NCBI RefSeq assembly: GCF_013409045.1
Contig: NZ_JACCBT010000001.1
Location: forward strand, 558,001 to 622,000
Direction: 5' to 3'
Length of the DNA stretch: 64,000 bases
From: Actinomadura citrea
Lineage (GTDB): Bacteria > Actinomycetota > Actinomycetes > Streptosporangiales > Streptosporangiaceae
Shown here: one piece after another, positions 35,549 to 43,804 of the stretch
How the letters are laid out: the number at the start of each line of letters is the position of its first letter
Position numbering within the stretch: position 1 is the first letter of the stretch
Notes under the pieces: generated by a model
Told to the model about the DNA's origin: nothing
Databases searched by the model: none
Seen by the model: only the letters and a program-made list of their open reading frames with translations
Made by a program: the position numbers and the translations under genes

Positions 35549-36463
35549 TCAGTTGGTCGTTCGGTCCGCCGCGGGCAGCCAGCCGAGTCGTTCGGACATG
35601 TTCCGGGCGCAGGTGACGACGGCGCGCACTTGGTCGGAGTCGTCAGTGGCGCGCCACAGGATGGACCAGGGGTAGAAGGAGGCCGGTTCGCTGAGCGGCC
35701 GCCAGATGGTCCCCGGGAGCGCGGAGATGCAGGAGGAGGGTACGCAGTACAGGCAGCGGCCCTGTGCGACCAGGGTGGAGGCGGCGCGGATGCTGTCGAC
35801 GGTGCCCTGGTACACCGTCGGGGTGAAGCCGGCGGCCCTGCACATCTCGACGGTGAACTGGTTGAACTCCGGGGCCTTCATCTCCTCGGCGAGCAGGAGC
35901 GGTTCACGGACGAGGGCCTCGGCCGGCACCGCGTCCAGGTCGGCGAACCGGTGCCCGCGGGGGACCAGGACTCCGAGACGGTCCCGGCGGAACATGTGCG
36001 AGGCGACGCCCTGCGGCGCCAGGGCGGCGCGGCCGATGCCCACGTCCAGGCGCCCGTCGAGGAGTTGCTGGTACTGCTCGGGGACACCGACCTCCACCTG
36101 GTGGATCACCAGGTCGGGGTAGAGCGCCTGGGCCTCGTGCAGGATCTGCGGCATCGAGTCGTAACTGGCGTCGATGATGCCCACCCGCAACGTCGGCAAG
36201 ATGCCCTGCGAGGTACGGGCGACCTGGGCGGCGCGCTCCACGTGAGCGAGGATCTGCCGCGCCTCGACCAGGAACGCCGCTCCTGCGGGAGTCAGCGCGA
36301 CATAGTGCGTGGTGCGGTCCAGCAGACGCACGCCCAGCTCCCGCTCCAGCCGCTGTACCTGCTGGCTCAGGGCCGACTGCACGATGTGCTCGCGGGCGGC
36401 GGCGCGACCGAAATTGAGTTCCTCGGAAACGGCCACGAAATAGCGGAGCTGGCGCAGTTCCAC
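35549..36463 (-). CDS. LysR-family regulator
   Basis: A 304-residue LysR-type regulator. The winged helix-turn-helix at residues 1-60 is well conserved (ELRQLRYFVAVSEELNFGRA, then SALSQQVQRLERELGVRLLDR). The effector domain follows (LRVGIIDASYDSMPQILHEA). AGAAGG precedes the GTG at 36463. LysR regulators usually control a divergent neighbour; here the divergent side is a 420-bp gap with a 20-bp tandem duplication and then the UBP gene. Confidence 0.93.
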   Translation of the reverse strand: MELRQLRYFVAVSEELNFGRAAAREHIVQSALSQQVQRLERELGVRLLDRTTHYVALTPAGAAFLVEARQILAHVERAAQVARTSQGILPTLRVGIIDASYDSMPQILHEAQALYPDLVIHQVEVGVPEQYQQLLDGRLDVGIGRAALAPQGVASHMFRRDRLGVLVPRGHRFADLDAVPAEALVREPLLLAEEMKAPEFNQFTVEMCRAAGFTPTVYQGTVDSIRAASTLVAQGRCLYCVPSSCISALPGTIWRPLSEPASFYPWSILWRATDDSDQVRAVVTCARNMSERLGWLPAADRTTN

Positions 36464-36883
36464 GTCCCCGCCTTCTGAGGCCGAACAGCGAGACCTTCTC
36501 AAGGAGACTACATCGCGGCGTGCGCCTGGAGAGTTCGCCGACCCGGCGCCGGACACCCCCTCATGCCGTGCGCGAACGAGCCGCGCCCCGCTGGAGCCGA
36601 CCGCACGCTACGGGTAACGGCCTCTACCGGCGGTTATCGCCCCCACTGATCGCGCTTGCTCGGATCGCTCGTTACGGTCGGTTGAAAACTGAGGTCGACT
36701 GGTAGTGGGCGCTAAGGGCACGTAGTGGGCGCTAAGGGCACACCGATTCTCTCCAGGGACCACAAGCCTGATTCCTGCCTCGGCAGGTGCCACATCGCAT
36801 GCACGCCGTCGGCGTCAGCACGTCCAGAACTCGAGTACTGATCCAATGGCAGCGCGCCGCGGTGCTCGGAAAGGGGGCTCTCG
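36464..36883. other. 420-bp gap between LysR and UBP genes
   Basis: No gene is supported. It contains the tandem 20-bp repeat at 36702-36741 and a moderately AT-rich patch (GTTGAAAACTGAGGTCGAC near 36680) that could hold promoters for either side. Confidence 0.5.
36702..36741. repeat. Perfect tandem duplication of 20 bp
   Basis: Two exact, adjoining copies of a unit beginning GTAGTGGGCG and ending CTAAGGGCAC. Located between LysR and UBP genes. Two DNA turns of spacing would place two bound proteins on one face. Confidence 0.9.
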
Positions 36884-37201
36884 ATGAACCACGAGATGAG
36901 AGTCCACATCATGACCTCGATTGCGCCCGCCAGCCCGAACGGCTCGGCACCCCACTGCGAGCACGCGGACCGGCTGACGCCCGTCGCTCCACGATCGCGC
37001 GGTTGCCCGGCGTGCGAGGCGCACGGAGGCGTGTGGACGGCTCTTCGCATCTGCCTGACCTGCGGCTGGGTGGCCTGTTCCGACGACTCGCCGCACCGGC
37101 ACGCACAAGCGCACTACCAGGAGACCGACCATCCGGTCGCGGCCGCCATGGGGCCGGGATCCACCTGGCGATGGTGCTACGTCCACGAACGCAGGGTCTG
37201 A
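36884..37201 (+). CDS. UBP-type zinc-finger protein
   Basis: About 105 residues (ATG 36884; 36911 is possible). It shows the ZnF-UBP pattern: CEHAD, RGCPACEAHGGVWTALRICL, CGWVACSDDSPHRHAQAHY, TDHPVAAAMGPGSTWRWCYV. In eukaryotes this fold binds the ubiquitin C-terminus; stand-alone bacterial versions are common in actinomycetes and of unknown role. Upstream of a GAF-PP2C phosphatase on the same strand (110-bp gap). Confidence 0.87.
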   Translation: MNHEMRVHIMTSIAPASPNGSAPHCEHADRLTPVAPRSRGCPACEAHGGVWTALRICLTCGWVACSDDSPHRHAQAHYQETDHPVAAAMGPGSTWRWCYVHERRV

Positions 37202-37311
37202 ATCCAGCCAAGCGTCCGGTGGCCGACGACCCGCCGGGCCGAGTCGTTCGCAATCTGAATATTCTCGGACACATAGAGTCAACAGGTCGACATGGGGGAA
37301 CACAACCGGCT

Positions 37312-38550
37312 GTGGGGGAACGGACCGGGCCCGAGGGCGCCTTGGATCGCAGCGAAGGCTTCGGCGAGCGGCTGCTGGGCCAGTTGCTGGACCGGGCGCA
37401 CGAGATGCCGCCCCAGCTCATCGCACCGCTGGTGGCCGAGGAGATACGCGCGATCGGCGGCCGGGACGTCTCGATCCTCTTGCAGGACTACGCCCAGCTG
37501 GCGCTGGTGCCGCTGCGGGGCAGGGGTCTCACCCACGGTGAGCCCCTGCCGCTGGAGGGTTCCCCCGCCGGGCGCGCGTTCCTGACGGAGCGCATCGTCG
37601 AAGACCCGCAGACCGACGGTGTGCGCATGTTCCTGCCCCTGCTGGACGGCAGCGACGAGATCGGGGTGATGTCCCTGACCCTCGACGAGGTCGACGACGA
37701 CGAACGCCGACTGCTCCGACGGCTCGCGGGGCTCGTCGCCGACATGCTGGTGACCAAGAACCGCTACACCGACCAGTTCTTCCGGACCCGGCGACGCGAG
37801 CCGATGAGCGTGCCCGCGGAGATCCAGTGGTCACTGCTGCCCCCGCTCACCATGATGACGCCGCAGGTCGCCATCGCCGGGATCCTGGAGCCCGCCTACG
37901 ACGTCGCCGGCGACAGCCTCGACTACGCCCTCAACGACGACATCCTGCACCTGGCCATGATCGACGCGATGGGCCACGGCCTGAACGCCGCCGTACTGGC
38001 CACCGTCGCCGTGGGCGCCTACCGGCACGCCAGGCGCGCCGACGCCGGCCTCGCCGAGCTGTACGCGTTCATGGACACCGCCATCGACCAGCAGTTCGGC
38101 CCCGACCACTTCGTCACCGCGCAGATGATGCGCCTGCACATCGGGACGGGCCACCTGGAATGGGTCAACGCCGGCCACCCGGCGCCGATGCTGATCCGTG
38201 ATCACAAAGTCATCGGAGTGCTGGAGGGTCCCGGGACGCTGCCCGTGGGCTTCGGCGGCTCGACACCCCGGATCAACAGTGAGCAGCTCCGCCGCGGCGA
38301 CCGGGTCCTGGCCTATACCGACGGCCTCATCGAAGAGCACACGACCGGCGGGGAGCAGTTCGGCGAGGAACGCCTGATCGCCACCATCGAACGCGTCGGG
38401 CCCGCGAGTGCGACCGTGCAGCAGATGGTGCGGAAACTCTCCCACACGCTCATGCGGGAAAGAGGCGGGGTCACCAGCGACGATGCCAGCCTCTTCCTCA
38501 TCGAGTGGCGCGGCGGCTCCGCCGACCACCTCACCAGACCACTGCTGTGA
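37312..38550 (+). CDS. GAF-like / PP2C (SpoIIE-type) phosphatase
   Basis: About 412 residues from the GTG at 37312 (start uncertain; GGGGGA lies about 13 bases upstream). An N-terminal sensor region (about 20-165) resembles GAF domains (LLQDYAQLALVPLRGRGLTH; MFLPLLDGSDEIGVMSLTL). The PP2C part (about 180-405) keeps both metal motifs (YDVAGDSLDYA, MIDAMGHGLNAAV), AGHPAPMLI, and AYTDGLIEEHT. Such enzymes reactivate STAS antagonists under stress. A STAS protein lies 1.1 kb downstream. Confidence 0.85.
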   Translation: MGERTGPEGALDRSEGFGERLLGQLLDRAHEMPPQLIAPLVAEEIRAIGGRDVSILLQDYAQLALVPLRGRGLTHGEPLPLEGSPAGRAFLTERIVEDPQTDGVRMFLPLLDGSDEIGVMSLTLDEVDDDERRLLRRLAGLVADMLVTKNRYTDQFFRTRRREPMSVPAEIQWSLLPPLTMMTPQVAIAGILEPAYDVAGDSLDYALNDDILHLAMIDAMGHGLNAAVLATVAVGAYRHARRADAGLAELYAFMDTAIDQQFGPDHFVTAQMMRLHIGTGHLEWVNAGHPAPMLIRDHKVIGVLEGPGTLPVGFGGSTPRINSEQLRRGDRVLAYTDGLIEEHTTGGEQFGEERLIATIERVGPASATVQQMVRKLSHTLMRERGGVTSDDASLFLIEWRGGSADHLTRPLL

Positions 38551-39030
38551 CCGAAGAACCCGGCTGTCATCCGCACCCTGCTCGCCGCCGGGCTCACCAC
38601 CGGATCATCCGCGAGCACACGCCCTGCTTCCCCAGCGACAGCGCCTAGGTCCGGACATGCGCTCTCGGCAACCTCGGAACCCGGTCGGCTTGTCCGGGTC
38701 GGGAAGCCATGGCCGAGTCGACGCCGGACCCCGGTGATCCATCCAGGGGACAGGCGGTCAACGACCTTGTGGGGACGCCCCGTCCGCTCCCAGTTCCTGT
38801 CTCCGACGTCGCCTGGTCCGTTGGCGGCGTCCGGCCGTCATCTCCTCGGGAGAAAGAATGTTCGGAAATCGACTGTTTCCCCCGATGGTGGGACGGGGTT
38901 GGATAAGAACGAACGGGCATGTCGGCCCGGTGGCCGTACTCTCTGCGGCGCATTGGGGCCGCTGCTTCGACCGGTCCGGAAGACCGATCCTGGCAGTCAT
39001 CGAATTCATGGCTCGTCTAGGAGTTCGGTC
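38551..39030. other. 480-bp gap after the PP2C gene
   Basis: No gene is supported; frames here lack ribosome sites and family motifs. The last 60 bases lead into the 17-codon ORF. Confidence 0.45.
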
Positions 39031-39084
39031 ATGAACCTCATCGCCTGGATCGATCACTCGAATTCCCTGAAGGGCGGCGTGTGA
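39031..39084 (+). CDS. Possible 17-residue leader ORF
   Basis: ATG with TAGGAG seven bases upstream opens a 17-codon frame (MNLIAWIDHSNSLKGGV) whose TGA overlaps the next ATG as TGATG. This gives translational coupling to the membrane protein at 39084. It has no amino-acid run suggesting attenuation. Confidence 0.35.
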   Translation: MNLIAWIDHSNSLKGGV

Positions 39085-39410
39085 TGCCGGTAGCCGGCGG
39101 CATCGCGCTGCTGACCATCGGTGCGATCCTCACATTCGCCATCACCGGATCCATACGCGGTATCGATCTGCCCACGGTGGGCACCATCTTGATGGCCGCC
39201 GGAGTAGCCGTGCTGCTGCTCCCGCTGGTCGTGGGCGGCATGTCACCCCCGAAGCCATGGTCCGCCCGTAGCCGCCGAGACGCCATCGACGACGAAGCGG
39301 ACGGCGGGCCGCAGAACCCCCTCGCGCCGTCGCGCCGCGACGACCCGCCCGACGCTGACGTTCTCACCCGCGACGGCCGCACCCGGCGGCTGCGACGGAG
39401 CCGACGCTAG
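39084..39410 (+). CDS. Small two-helix membrane protein (DUF6458-like)
   Basis: 108 residues: two membrane helices (GGIALLTIGAILTFAITGS and GTILMAAGVAVLLLPLVVGG) around IRGIDLPTV, then a charged, disordered tail ending RRLRRSRR. The pattern resembles DUF6458 proteins, common in actinomycete stress clusters. A run of similar small genes follows. Confidence 0.75.
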   Translation: MPVAGGIALLTIGAILTFAITGSIRGIDLPTVGTILMAAGVAVLLLPLVVGGMSPPKPWSARSRRDAIDDEADGGPQNPLAPSRRDDPPDADVLTRDGRTRRLRRSRR

Positions 39411-39473
39411 CCGCCTTCGCGGCGCCGGTCCCCCGGGCTCGGTGACCGTGCCGGACGACAGGAGGTATGTCCG

Positions 39474-39587
39474 ATGACCATGAGAGATGAATATCTGCGG
39501 CTGATGATGGGGCTCGTCGGCGGCATGGCCATCGCGGTGGCCGTGATCTGCCTGGTCATCACAGGGGTCGCCTTCGTCGTCTCCTGA
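39474..39587 (+). CDS. 37-residue single-helix membrane peptide
   Basis: Starts MTMRDEYLRLMMGLVGG and continues as one hydrophobic helix to the end (AVAVICLVITGVAFVVS). AGGAGGT lies 8 bases before the ATG, one of the best ribosome sites in the region. Sits 63 bp after the DUF6458-like gene on the same strand. Function unknown; small-membrane-protein modulators are one option. Confidence 0.65.
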   Translation: MTMRDEYLRLMMGLVGGMAIAVAVICLVITGVAFVVS

Positions 39588-39645
39588 CGCGGCCGAGATC
39601 GAGGAACCACAGTGCGAGACGGCTGGACACCGGGCGTCATCGCGG

Positions 39646-40044
39646 TCAGGCGGCGAGTCCGGCCCGGAGTTCCTGGGTGGGCTGGACGGTAAGTGCGTGC
39701 TCGAGCCCAGTGGAGCGCAGCAGCGCGGCGACCTGCGGGCCGGGGGCGGTCAGGCGCACGATGACGCCGAATCCGGCGGCGCGGCGTTGGGCACCGATCA
39801 GCACGGCCAGCCCGGCGGCGTCGGCGGACGCCACCTCGCTCAGGTCGAGGATCAGCAGTCGGCCGCTGTGCCGCAACACTCCGATCAGGTGTTCGCGCAG
39901 CGCCGGAGCGGCGGCGCGGTCCAAGGCGCCCGTCAACGCGACGATGGTGTGCCCAGGACGCCGGCGGGTGGGCATGCTCACCTCGTCTGGGGCCCGGACC
40001 AGGCCCCCGGCGGCCTGTGCGGGGGCGGGAGTGACAGCGGTCAT
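39646..40044 (-). CDS. STAS-domain (anti-anti-sigma-like) protein lacking the phospho-serine
   Basis: 132 residues with a disordered first 25, then a STAS fold (HTIVALTGALDRAAAPALRE; LILDLSEVASADAAGLAVLI). In regulated antagonists the residue after the motif Asp is a phosphorylated Ser (DSSGL); here it is Ala76 (DAAGL). It therefore cannot be switched off by an RsbW-type kinase in the usual way. GGAG precedes the ATG. Last gene of a minus-strand trio with DUF5994 and LapA. Confidence 0.85.
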   Translation of the reverse strand: MTAVTPAPAQAAGGLVRAPDEVSMPTRRRPGHTIVALTGALDRAAAPALREHLIGVLRHSGRLLILDLSEVASADAAGLAVLIGAQRRAAGFGVIVRLTAPGPQVAALLRSTGLEHALTVQPTQELRAGLAA

Positions 40045-40108
40045 GACGATCTCCGATCGTGGAAGGGCCCTGGCGCTCGGCCCGGTCCGATGACGGGCGG
40101 GGGCCGGA

Positions 40109-40687
40109 TCAGTGCGCCGCGAGGTCTTCTCGCAAGCGCCCGCCCTCGGACTCCCAGGCGCTCTCCGACTCGTCGCGGATGCCGGCCCGGTTCGTCCGGC
40201 CGGATGGTGGGGTGAGGGGGGCCAGCAGGTCGGGGGTGTGAAGGTGGTTGGCGGGGTGCGACGCCAGTTCCATCGCGGCCTCGGCCTCGGCCCGAGACGT
40301 GGAGGCCGGGACGGTGAGCAGATCGACGCGCCGGCCGTCCGCGTGGATCGCCGTGAGCAGCCCGGGTGGAAGGGAGTCGAACCAGCTGAGCCGCACCACC
40401 CGCGCGTCGTCCGGGCCGTCGATGCGCAGCCGGCGTGGACGGTCGTCCCAGTCGTCCACCCGGAGCAGGACATGGGTGATGGGCCTGTGGTCGTCGATGG
40501 GGCCGTGGTCCTGCAGGGCCAGGATCAGCCCTGGCAACTCCGCGACCGGGTCGGTCGACCGGGGCCACCAGGCACCGTCCAGCACAGTTCGCGCCGAGCC
40601 GGGAGGGGCCACGGGACGCAGCCGCAGCCGTGGAGTCGAAGGTGGCGACAGGCTGATCGTTGTGCGGCGTTCGGTGGTGGTCCACAT
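40109..40687 (-). CDS. DUF5994-type protein
   Basis: 192 residues with the DUF5994 hallmarks PRLRLRPVAPPGSARTVLDG then AWWPRSTDPVAELPGLILAL, and VVRLSWFDSLPPG. Function unknown; found in actinomycete stress clusters. Gaps of 46 and 64 bp to its neighbours suggest an operon with LapA and STAS. Confidence 0.85.
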   Translation of the reverse strand: MWTTTERRTTISLSPPSTPRLRLRPVAPPGSARTVLDGAWWPRSTDPVAELPGLILALQDHGPIDDHRPITHVLLRVDDWDDRPRRLRIDGPDDARVVRLSWFDSLPPGLLTAIHADGRRVDLLTVPASTSRAEAEAAMELASHPANHLHTPDLLAPLTPPSGRTNRAGIRDESESAWESEGGRLREDLAAH

Positions 40688-40733
40688 GGTGGGCGCCTTC
40701 CGTTGGAGTTCGGGTGATGCGGCGGGCCGCTTC

Positions 40734-41111
40734 TCATCGGAGGCGCTTGCGGGTCAGCGGGCGCAGTTGGGTGAGACGGGCGGTGCCCAGGATCAGCGCG
40801 ACCGCGGTCCCGGCGGCCATCGCCGCCATGAGCACCACCGCCAGCGGCAGGACGCCGCTCGTACCGGCGAATGAGACCCGCACATCGCCGGTGTTGCTCA
40901 CCACGAACACCATGAAGACGATGAAGATGACCGCGACGGCCCACAGACCGGACCACACCACTCCGGTGCGGGTCGCCGTCACCCGCGGCGCGAGCCGGGG
41001 CTCGCGCGGCTCGGGGAATCCAGGGCGAGGCGGGGTCGACTCGGGCGCCGGACCGGTTCGGCTGGTGCGACCAGTTCGTTCGCTGACCCGCGGACTGTGC
41101 GAGATCGGCAT
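40734..41111 (-). CDS. LapA (DUF1049)-family membrane protein
   Basis: 125 residues: a disordered Pro/Arg-rich first 45, then two membrane helices (GLWAVAVIFIVFMVFVVSNT and LPLAVVLMAAMAAGTAVALI) separated by DVRVSFAGTSG, and a basic tail, as in LapA-like proteins. GAGGGG precedes the ATG. First gene of the minus-strand trio; its promoter would lie in the AT-rich gap upstream. Confidence 0.85.
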   Translation of the reverse strand: MPISHSPRVSERTGRTSRTGPAPESTPPRPGFPEPREPRLAPRVTATRTGVVWSGLWAVAVIFIVFMVFVVSNTGDVRVSFAGTSGVLPLAVVLMAAMAAGTAVALILGTARLTQLRPLTRKRLR

Positions 41112-41496
41112 GACTCCCCTCTCGGGGTGAGCCGGTACGGCGGATCAACCTCAGAACGGGGATGTCGTCTTGCCGGATAATTTAAGTCTACCCGCATATT
41201 CGGCAATATCCGTAAAATCCAGAAATGATTTCTGAAGGGATATACTGGAAAAAACGTGCTGTTCCTGTCGGGCGACGGTCATCAGCAAAAGTGATGGCAT
41301 GTGCGTCGATCGCCTGTGTCCATAATCGGGGCGCAGGAGTTGACTGAGATTGGCCGGTCACCGCGGGGGCTGCGCCGGTCTGCTCCAGGGTCGTCCCGCT
41401 CCTCCCCGAGCAGGGCGGCCCTGGACTCCTTCCCCTGTTGCGGATCTGGAGACGTCACGATCCCTGATCGACGCGAGTGAACCGGAGATGAGCCCC
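41112..41496. other. 385-bp divergent gap with AT-rich core
   Basis: About 41175-41265 is strikingly AT-rich for this genome and carries nested inverted repeats (listed separately). It should hold promoters for the LapA trio (minus) and for the 41497 pair (plus). Confidence 0.55.
41206..41243. promoter_or_regulatory. Nested palindrome in AT-rich gap
   Basis: Inner perfect palindrome CAGAAAT-G-ATTTCTG (41220-41234) inside outer arms ATATCC (41206-41211) and GGATAT (41238-41243). Placed between divergent stress-type genes; either a dimer operator or a structured leader. Confidence 0.5.
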
Positions 41497-42153
41497 ATGA
41501 CCGCCACAGACCGCGCCGCCATCATCCGGAGCCCGACGATCCGCAACGCTCCCACGGACCCGGGCCTGGCCGGCCACGCCCCGCAGCGCATTCCCCCGCA
41601 CAACGACGCCGTCCTCCATTCGCAGGCGGTCGCTTTCGTCGACCTGCCCGTTCCGGCGCCCCAGAGTGTCCAGCAGGCACGGGCCTATCTGACCGCCCGG
41701 CACGCGACCGGCGTGGACGAATTCCTCTGGGAGGCCAGCAAGCGGCCGTTGCCCGACCGCGAGGCGATCGATGCGGTCATCACCGCCGGTGACCAGGCTC
41801 TGCAGGGCAACGGCGACAGCCCCGAGCCGGTGGATGTGGCCGCGGCACTGGTGGTGCTGAGCACCGCCCGCCTGGTCATGGACCAGACCGAAGCTCGCCT
41901 GCTGAACACCGCGCAAGCCTCGGGCATGGGCTTCGAACAGATCGCCGCCGTCCTCGACCTCAGCGTCGAGGAAGCCGAGGAACGCTACCGGCGACTCAAA
42001 CCCCGCTTGGACGAACCCGCCGCCATATCGCCCCGTGCCGCGCGGCCACGAGGCACGGGCACCCGCCGGCAACGCGGACCGGCAAGGGACCTGCCGACCT
42101 GGGACGGGTTGGACGACGAAGACTGGGGCCCCCGATCCCATGGGGCCCAGTGA
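41497..42153 (+). CDS. Hypothetical protein with HTH-like segment
   Basis: 218 residues from the ATG at 41497 (GGAG nine bases upstream). A central helical region (about 100-175) ends in a helix-turn-helix-like stretch GMGFEQIAAVLDLSVEEAEE followed by RYRRLKPRL; the C-terminus is Arg/Pro-rich and acidic at the end. Similar segments occur in actinobacterial proteins with sigma-region-4-like folds. Eight bp ahead of the PRC-barrel gene, so co-transcribed. Confidence 0.7.
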   Translation: MTATDRAAIIRSPTIRNAPTDPGLAGHAPQRIPPHNDAVLHSQAVAFVDLPVPAPQSVQQARAYLTARHATGVDEFLWEASKRPLPDREAIDAVITAGDQALQGNGDSPEPVDVAAALVVLSTARLVMDQTEARLLNTAQASGMGFEQIAAVLDLSVEEAEERYRRLKPRLDEPAAISPRAARPRGTGTRRQRGPARDLPTWDGLDDEDWGPRSHGAQ

Positions 42154-42161
42154 AAGGAGCC

Positions 42162-42521
42162 ATGATGATCCAATTGGCCGAGATCCGGGAATGGCGCACG
42201 CATCCCGTCATCGACCCCGGCGGACGCAAGATCGGCACGCTGGAGTCGGTCTACGTCGACACCAGCACCGACGAACCCGCCATGGCCACCGTGCGGATCG
42301 GCCTGCCCACCCGCCACCGGCTGACCTTCGTCCCGCTGGACGGCGCGACCGCCGGGCCCGGCTACGTGCGGGTCGCCCACGACAGGTCGCTGGTCAAGCA
42401 CTGCCCGGCGATCGGCACCGATGACGTCCTGCCCGCCGAGGACGAGGAAGCCGTCTTCCGGCACTACGGCCTGGAGTACCGACCCGGCGCGGGCGGCGAA
42501 CGCCAACTCGCCCGCCGCTGA
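42162..42521 (+). CDS. PRC-barrel domain protein
   Basis: 119 residues with a PRC-barrel (HPVIDPGGRKIGTLESVYVD, then PAMATVRIGLPTRHRLTFVP) and a short acidic C-terminal tail. AAAGGAG precedes the ATG. Stand-alone PRC-barrel proteins are frequent in actinomycete stress islands; role unknown, perhaps RNA or protein contact. Confidence 0.88.
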   Translation: MMIQLAEIREWRTHPVIDPGGRKIGTLESVYVDTSTDEPAMATVRIGLPTRHRLTFVPLDGATAGPGYVRVAHDRSLVKHCPAIGTDDVLPAEDEEAVFRHYGLEYRPGAGGERQLARR

Positions 42522-42686
42522 CCGCTGCGCACCCGACCGAACGGGCACACGCAATGGCACTGCCGTCGGTCATGGCGTTGACCTGCGCCCAAGGCGCACG
42601 CGTCTACCAGCGGAGCCTTGCAGAGCCGGGGTACGTCCAGCCGGTCGTCAACGGTTCAGTCGCGGCGTTGGCCGGGCTGGATGCGG

Positions 42687-43655
42687 CTAGAAGACCGAGA
42701 TGTGGACGTGGTCGTAGTGGTTGGCGGTCACGCCGCCTCGGTTCTCCATGGAGCGCCAGCCGGGGCTGCGGAGGTCGTAGATGCGTTGGCGCCAGATGAT
42801 GTACTTGATGCCGAGGGCGCTGGCGTGGGCTATGGCGTAGTCGGCGGTGCGGTCGCCCAGGGACTTGGCGCTGCCGGAGGCCATGACGCCGCCCGTGGTC
42901 ACCATGAAGTCGCAGGCGTGGCCTGAGCCGTGGTCCTGGGGGTCGCCGGTGAGCCGGACGCAGCCGATCGTGGGGAAGGGGCCCATCTCCAGGTCGAGGG
43001 TGTTCTTCACCTTGAGCATGCGCGGGGTGACGCCGCCCATGCCGACGCTCGGGGACTCGGGCTTGTACTTCTTGACCAGGGACTGGATCTGCGACTTGCG
43101 CCGTCTCAGGTCCTTGATCTCCTTGGTCAGCTCCGTCATCTTCTGCTGGGCCTGCTTGCGGGCCGTCAGCTGGTCGTTGACGAGTTTCTGGATCTGGGCG
43201 ACCTTGCCGGCCTTGTTCTGGGCGAGGTGGCTGACCAGGGTGGCGTTGCTGAGCAGGTCGGAGGGGTCCGCGTCGGCCAGGAAGGTGACGGTGGGGTCCT
43301 CGCCGTTCGTCATGTACTGGGACGCGGCGAGCTGGGCGACGACGCCGCGGGCCTCCTGGAGGTCGCGCTGGAGGTCGTTGGACTTGTCCAGCGCCTTCTT
43401 CGCGGCGAACTCGGCGTCCTTCAGCTTGGCGAGGTCGCCGCCGTACTCCTTGTCGAGCTGCTCGATCTGACGGTTCAGCTTCGCGAACTTGCCGCTGTCG
43501 CCCGGGTCGAGGGGCAGGGACGCCGGCGCGGCCGCGGACGGAGTGGCGGCGGCGACCATGGGCACCGCGGCGGCGAGGGCCACGAGAGCCGCGGCGGCGT
43601 GTCGCCGGCGAGGGCGGCGGTCAGCGTGCCGACGGGTGGAGGCGGGGGTCTCCAC
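42687..43655 (-). CDS. Secreted coiled-coil protein with carboxypeptidase-like C-terminal domain
   Basis: 322 residues: Arg-rich signal peptide ending near SAAAPA, a long coiled coil (about 60-195; LNRQIEQLDKEYGGDLAKLK and following), then a C-terminal domain (about 205-322) with GHACDFMVTTGGVMASG, YIIWRQRIYD and NHYDHVHIS that resembles the ARB-07466/D,D-carboxypeptidase-like fold. The H/D set SGHACDF and DHVH could bind zinc. Architecture matches RipA-like cell-wall hydrolases, with a different catalytic domain. AGGAG precedes the GTG at 43655. Confidence 0.85.
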   Translation of the reverse strand: METPASTRRHADRRPRRRHAAAALVALAAAVPMVAAATPSAAAPASLPLDPGDSGKFAKLNRQIEQLDKEYGGDLAKLKDAEFAAKKALDKSNDLQRDLQEARGVVAQLAASQYMTNGEDPTVTFLADADPSDLLSNATLVSHLAQNKAGKVAQIQKLVNDQLTARKQAQQKMTELTKEIKDLRRRKSQIQSLVKKYKPESPSVGMGGVTPRMLKVKNTLDLEMGPFPTIGCVRLTGDPQDHGSGHACDFMVTTGGVMASGSAKSLGDRTADYAIAHASALGIKYIIWRQRIYDLRSPGWRSMENRGGVTANHYDHVHISVF

Positions 43656-43759
43656 ATGATCTCCTCTCGTCATGGCCGAAGGTCAAGGAACGTTAAAGAG
43701 CCGTCTGCCTCGCCAAGGGTAGACCCCTGCGGTGAGGGGGCGAGGCGAAGGCGCGAGAT

Positions 43760-43786
43760 GCCCGGCTCCCTTGCTGGGAGCCGGGC
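43760..43786 (-). terminator. Hairpin terminator after the subtilase gene
   Basis: GCCCGGCTCCC pairs with GGGAGCCGGGC (11 bp, loop TTGCT), 18 bp past the stop of the peptidase gene. Confidence 0.75.
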
Positions 43787-43804
43787 CATCCTACGTGACG
43801 GGAC

